Shown one piece after another: positions 61,655 to 64,000 of a stretch of DNA of 64,000 nucleotides. The notes beneath the pieces are model-generated. The model was not told where the DNA came from. It did no database searches and saw only the letters and a program-made list of their open reading frames with translations. This DNA comes from Streptomyces parvus. Its GTDB lineage: Bacteria; Actinomycetota; Actinomycetes; Streptomycetales; Streptomycetaceae. The position numbers and the translations under genes are program-made. The stretch is from the NCBI RefSeq assembly GCF_014648875.1, contig NZ_BMRY01000005.1, forward strand, positions 1 through 64,000. Reading direction: 5' to 3'. Every line of letters starts with the position of its first letter. The first letter of the stretch is position 1.

Positions 61655-61690
61655 GGACCTTTGGGCAGCCATGAGCGCCAAGGGTCCCTT
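61655..61690 (+). terminator. Attenuator-like hairpin with U tract in the leader
   Basis: GGACCTTTGG (61655-61664) pairs with CCAAGGGTCC (61678-61687) through ten pairs including one G-U, followed by CTTTT. In the RNA this is an intrinsic-terminator shape located about 265 bp before the transporter start. Confidence 0.55.
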
Positions 61691-61952
61691 TTGTGTGCGG
61701 GGCCGGTTCCGGCCGGCCCGCTCTGAGTGAATGACCTGTGAGCCGGGCCCGGAACGCGAGGACGCGCCCCGGGTGTGGATCCCGACGCGGTTCTTCCCCG
61801 CTCCACCGCCGCGCCCCCGCCAGGGGCCCGGCCGCACGGAGCACGTCCCCCTCAGGCGTCGGGGACGGGGCAACGCCGCGCCGGTGCCGGCTGCCCCCCA
61901 CCGGGCGCGTACCGCTCACGAGGCGGCGCGTCCCGACCAGCAAGGATCGACC

Positions 61953-63437
<1,485 letters not shown>

Positions 63438-63480
63438 CGCACGCTCCGTAGGCCCCTCCCGGGGATGTACACACGTACGA

Positions 63481-63524
63481 CTGAGGGCCGCCGCACCGGA
63501 TCACTCCGGTGCGGCGGCCCTCAG
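63481..63524. terminator. Strong bidirectional terminator
   Basis: The 20-bp arms at 63481-63500 (starting CTGAGGGCCG) and 63505-63524 are perfect complements with a 4-nt loop. It lies between the POT gene and the convergent surface-protein gene. Confidence 0.9.
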
Positions 63525-63565
63525 CTCTTCTCCGGACCGGCTGCTCTCCGGACCGGCCGGGCCGC

Positions 63566-64000
63566 TCAGCGCATGCCGCGCAGCTTCCGCCACGGGGTGA
63601 ACGTGAACACCGCGCCGCCCAGCAGGATCGCGGTGCCCGCGACCAGGCCGAGCGCCCTCAGTGCACCGCTGTCCTCGGCCCCGGTGGCGGCCAGGCCGCC
63701 GCCCGAGTCCGTGCCGCCGCCGGACGCCGCCGCTCCGCCGGAGCCTGCCGCTCCGCCGCTTCCGCTGCCTCCGGACGCGCCGCCCGGCTGGGCCGAGGTG
63801 TCCAGCTCCAGGGAGACGGCCACATCGGCGGGCGGGGTGCAGGTGGTCGTCGTACCGGCGGCCATCACGGTCAGGACGCCGGGGCTGAGCGTGGACTTCC
63901 CGCTCGCGCCGGGCTTGTACGTGCCGGTGAGATCCGGGATCTCGATCGGGGCGCCGGTCTTGATGACCTCCTTGTTCAGCGGCCCCTCGACCTTGACCGT
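63566..64000 (-). CDS. LAxTG cell-wall-anchored surface protein, partial (5' end outside)
   Basis: The frame is open to the window edge, so only the C-terminal 144 residues are visible. A beta-rich part (EGPLNKEVIKTGAPIEIPDL; GTTTTCTPPADVAVSLELD) leads to a Gly/Ser/Ala-rich stalk. It ends with LAATG, a 21-residue hydrophobic segment (RALGLVAGTAILLGGAVFTF) and a basic tail (WRKLRGMR). This is the sorting signal of class E sortase substrates in streptomycetes, whose LAxTG motif is cleaved for peptidoglycan attachment. The ligand or role of the exposed part is unknown. Confidence 0.85.
   Translation of the reverse strand, partial: TVKVEGPLNKEVIKTGAPIEIPDLTGTYKPGASGKSTLSPGVLTVMAAGTTTTCTPPADVAVSLELDTSAQPGGASGGSGSGGAAGSGGAAASGGGTDSGGGLAATGAEDSGALRALGLVAGTAILLGGAVFTFTPWRKLRGMR

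Larger units (their letters stand above)
61461..61952. other. Divergent regulatory region, response regulator / POT transporter
   Basis: 492 bp. It contains a plus-strand promoter (61599-61628), an attenuator-like hairpin with T run (61655-61690), and a long GC-rich leader up to the POT start. The response-regulator promoter must also lie here, but I cannot identify it. No gene is supported. Confidence 0.6.

Overview
The window is core chromosome of a Streptomyces-type actinomycete. The evidence is very high GC with strong third-position GC bias, many GTG starts, ATGA/GTGA translational overlaps, a streptomycete rRNA leader, a WhiB that I recognise as the developmental regulator, and an LAxTG (sortase E type) surface protein. 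Gene order matches, from memory, the S. coelicolor SCO3020-SCO3065 neighbourhood. It also matches a block of Mycobacterium tuberculosis (sahH, manA, SIS protein, manB, DUF3499, metallopeptidase, whiB2, fbiA, fbiB, manC, LCP, TIGR03089, fadE25, purE, purK, GtrA).

Layout. 1-564: leader and three tandem promoters of an rRNA operon transcribed leftward out of the window. 565-3403: SpoIIM-like and RDD membrane proteins plus an unknown. 3597-11537: leftward run with adenosylhomocysteinase, a cation diffusion facilitator, mannose-6-phosphate isomerase, SIS protein, Trm112-like protein, phosphomannomutase and DUF3499; a 39-nt G tract and a dispersed repeat lie inside it. 11927-18394: metallopeptidase-like protein, then a coupled giant glycosyltransferase/DUF5719 pair and whiB. 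19069-21927: cysteine dioxygenase-like protein and the F420 genes fbiA-fbiB. 22284-26921: DNA glycosylase, sugar-1-phosphate nucleotidyltransferase, secreted PGRP amidase and TIGR03089 protein. 27110-37486: five LytR-CpsA-Psr (LCP) phosphotransferases interleaved with an ExoA-like glycosyltransferase and a thioesterase.

37595-50308 is the accessory part. It holds an XRE/DUF397 pair, a wHTH/zinc-ribbon protein, Uma2, three methyltransferases, a TmrB-like P-loop protein, a lipoprotein beta-propeller and a lone maltokinase cap domain. Around 49.2 kb two divergent genes both lack their 5' halves. 50309-51204 is a gene-poor stretch with a 33-bp relic of an acyl-CoA dehydrogenase 3' end. 51205-64000 returns to core: acyl-CoA dehydrogenase, UDP-glucose dehydrogenase, SGNH hydrolase, a small secreted pentapeptide (GxGNx) repeat protein, dipeptidase, purE/purK, GtrA, a two-component system, a POT peptide transporter with a probable leader attenuator, and the end of an LAxTG surface protein.

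Functionally much of the window serves envelope glycopolymers. ManA, ManB and the nucleotidyltransferase lead to GDP-mannose-type donors, UDP-glucose dehydrogenase gives UDP-glucuronate, the glycosyltransferases and GtrA build or move lipid-linked sugars, and the LCP proteins attach polymers to peptidoglycan. I found no CRISPR array, tRNA, intact transposase, prophage or biosynthetic cluster. The most unusual items are the pentapeptide-repeat exoprotein, the LCP cluster, the 49.2-kb double truncation with the nearby relic, the G39 tract, and the attenuator-like hairpin.
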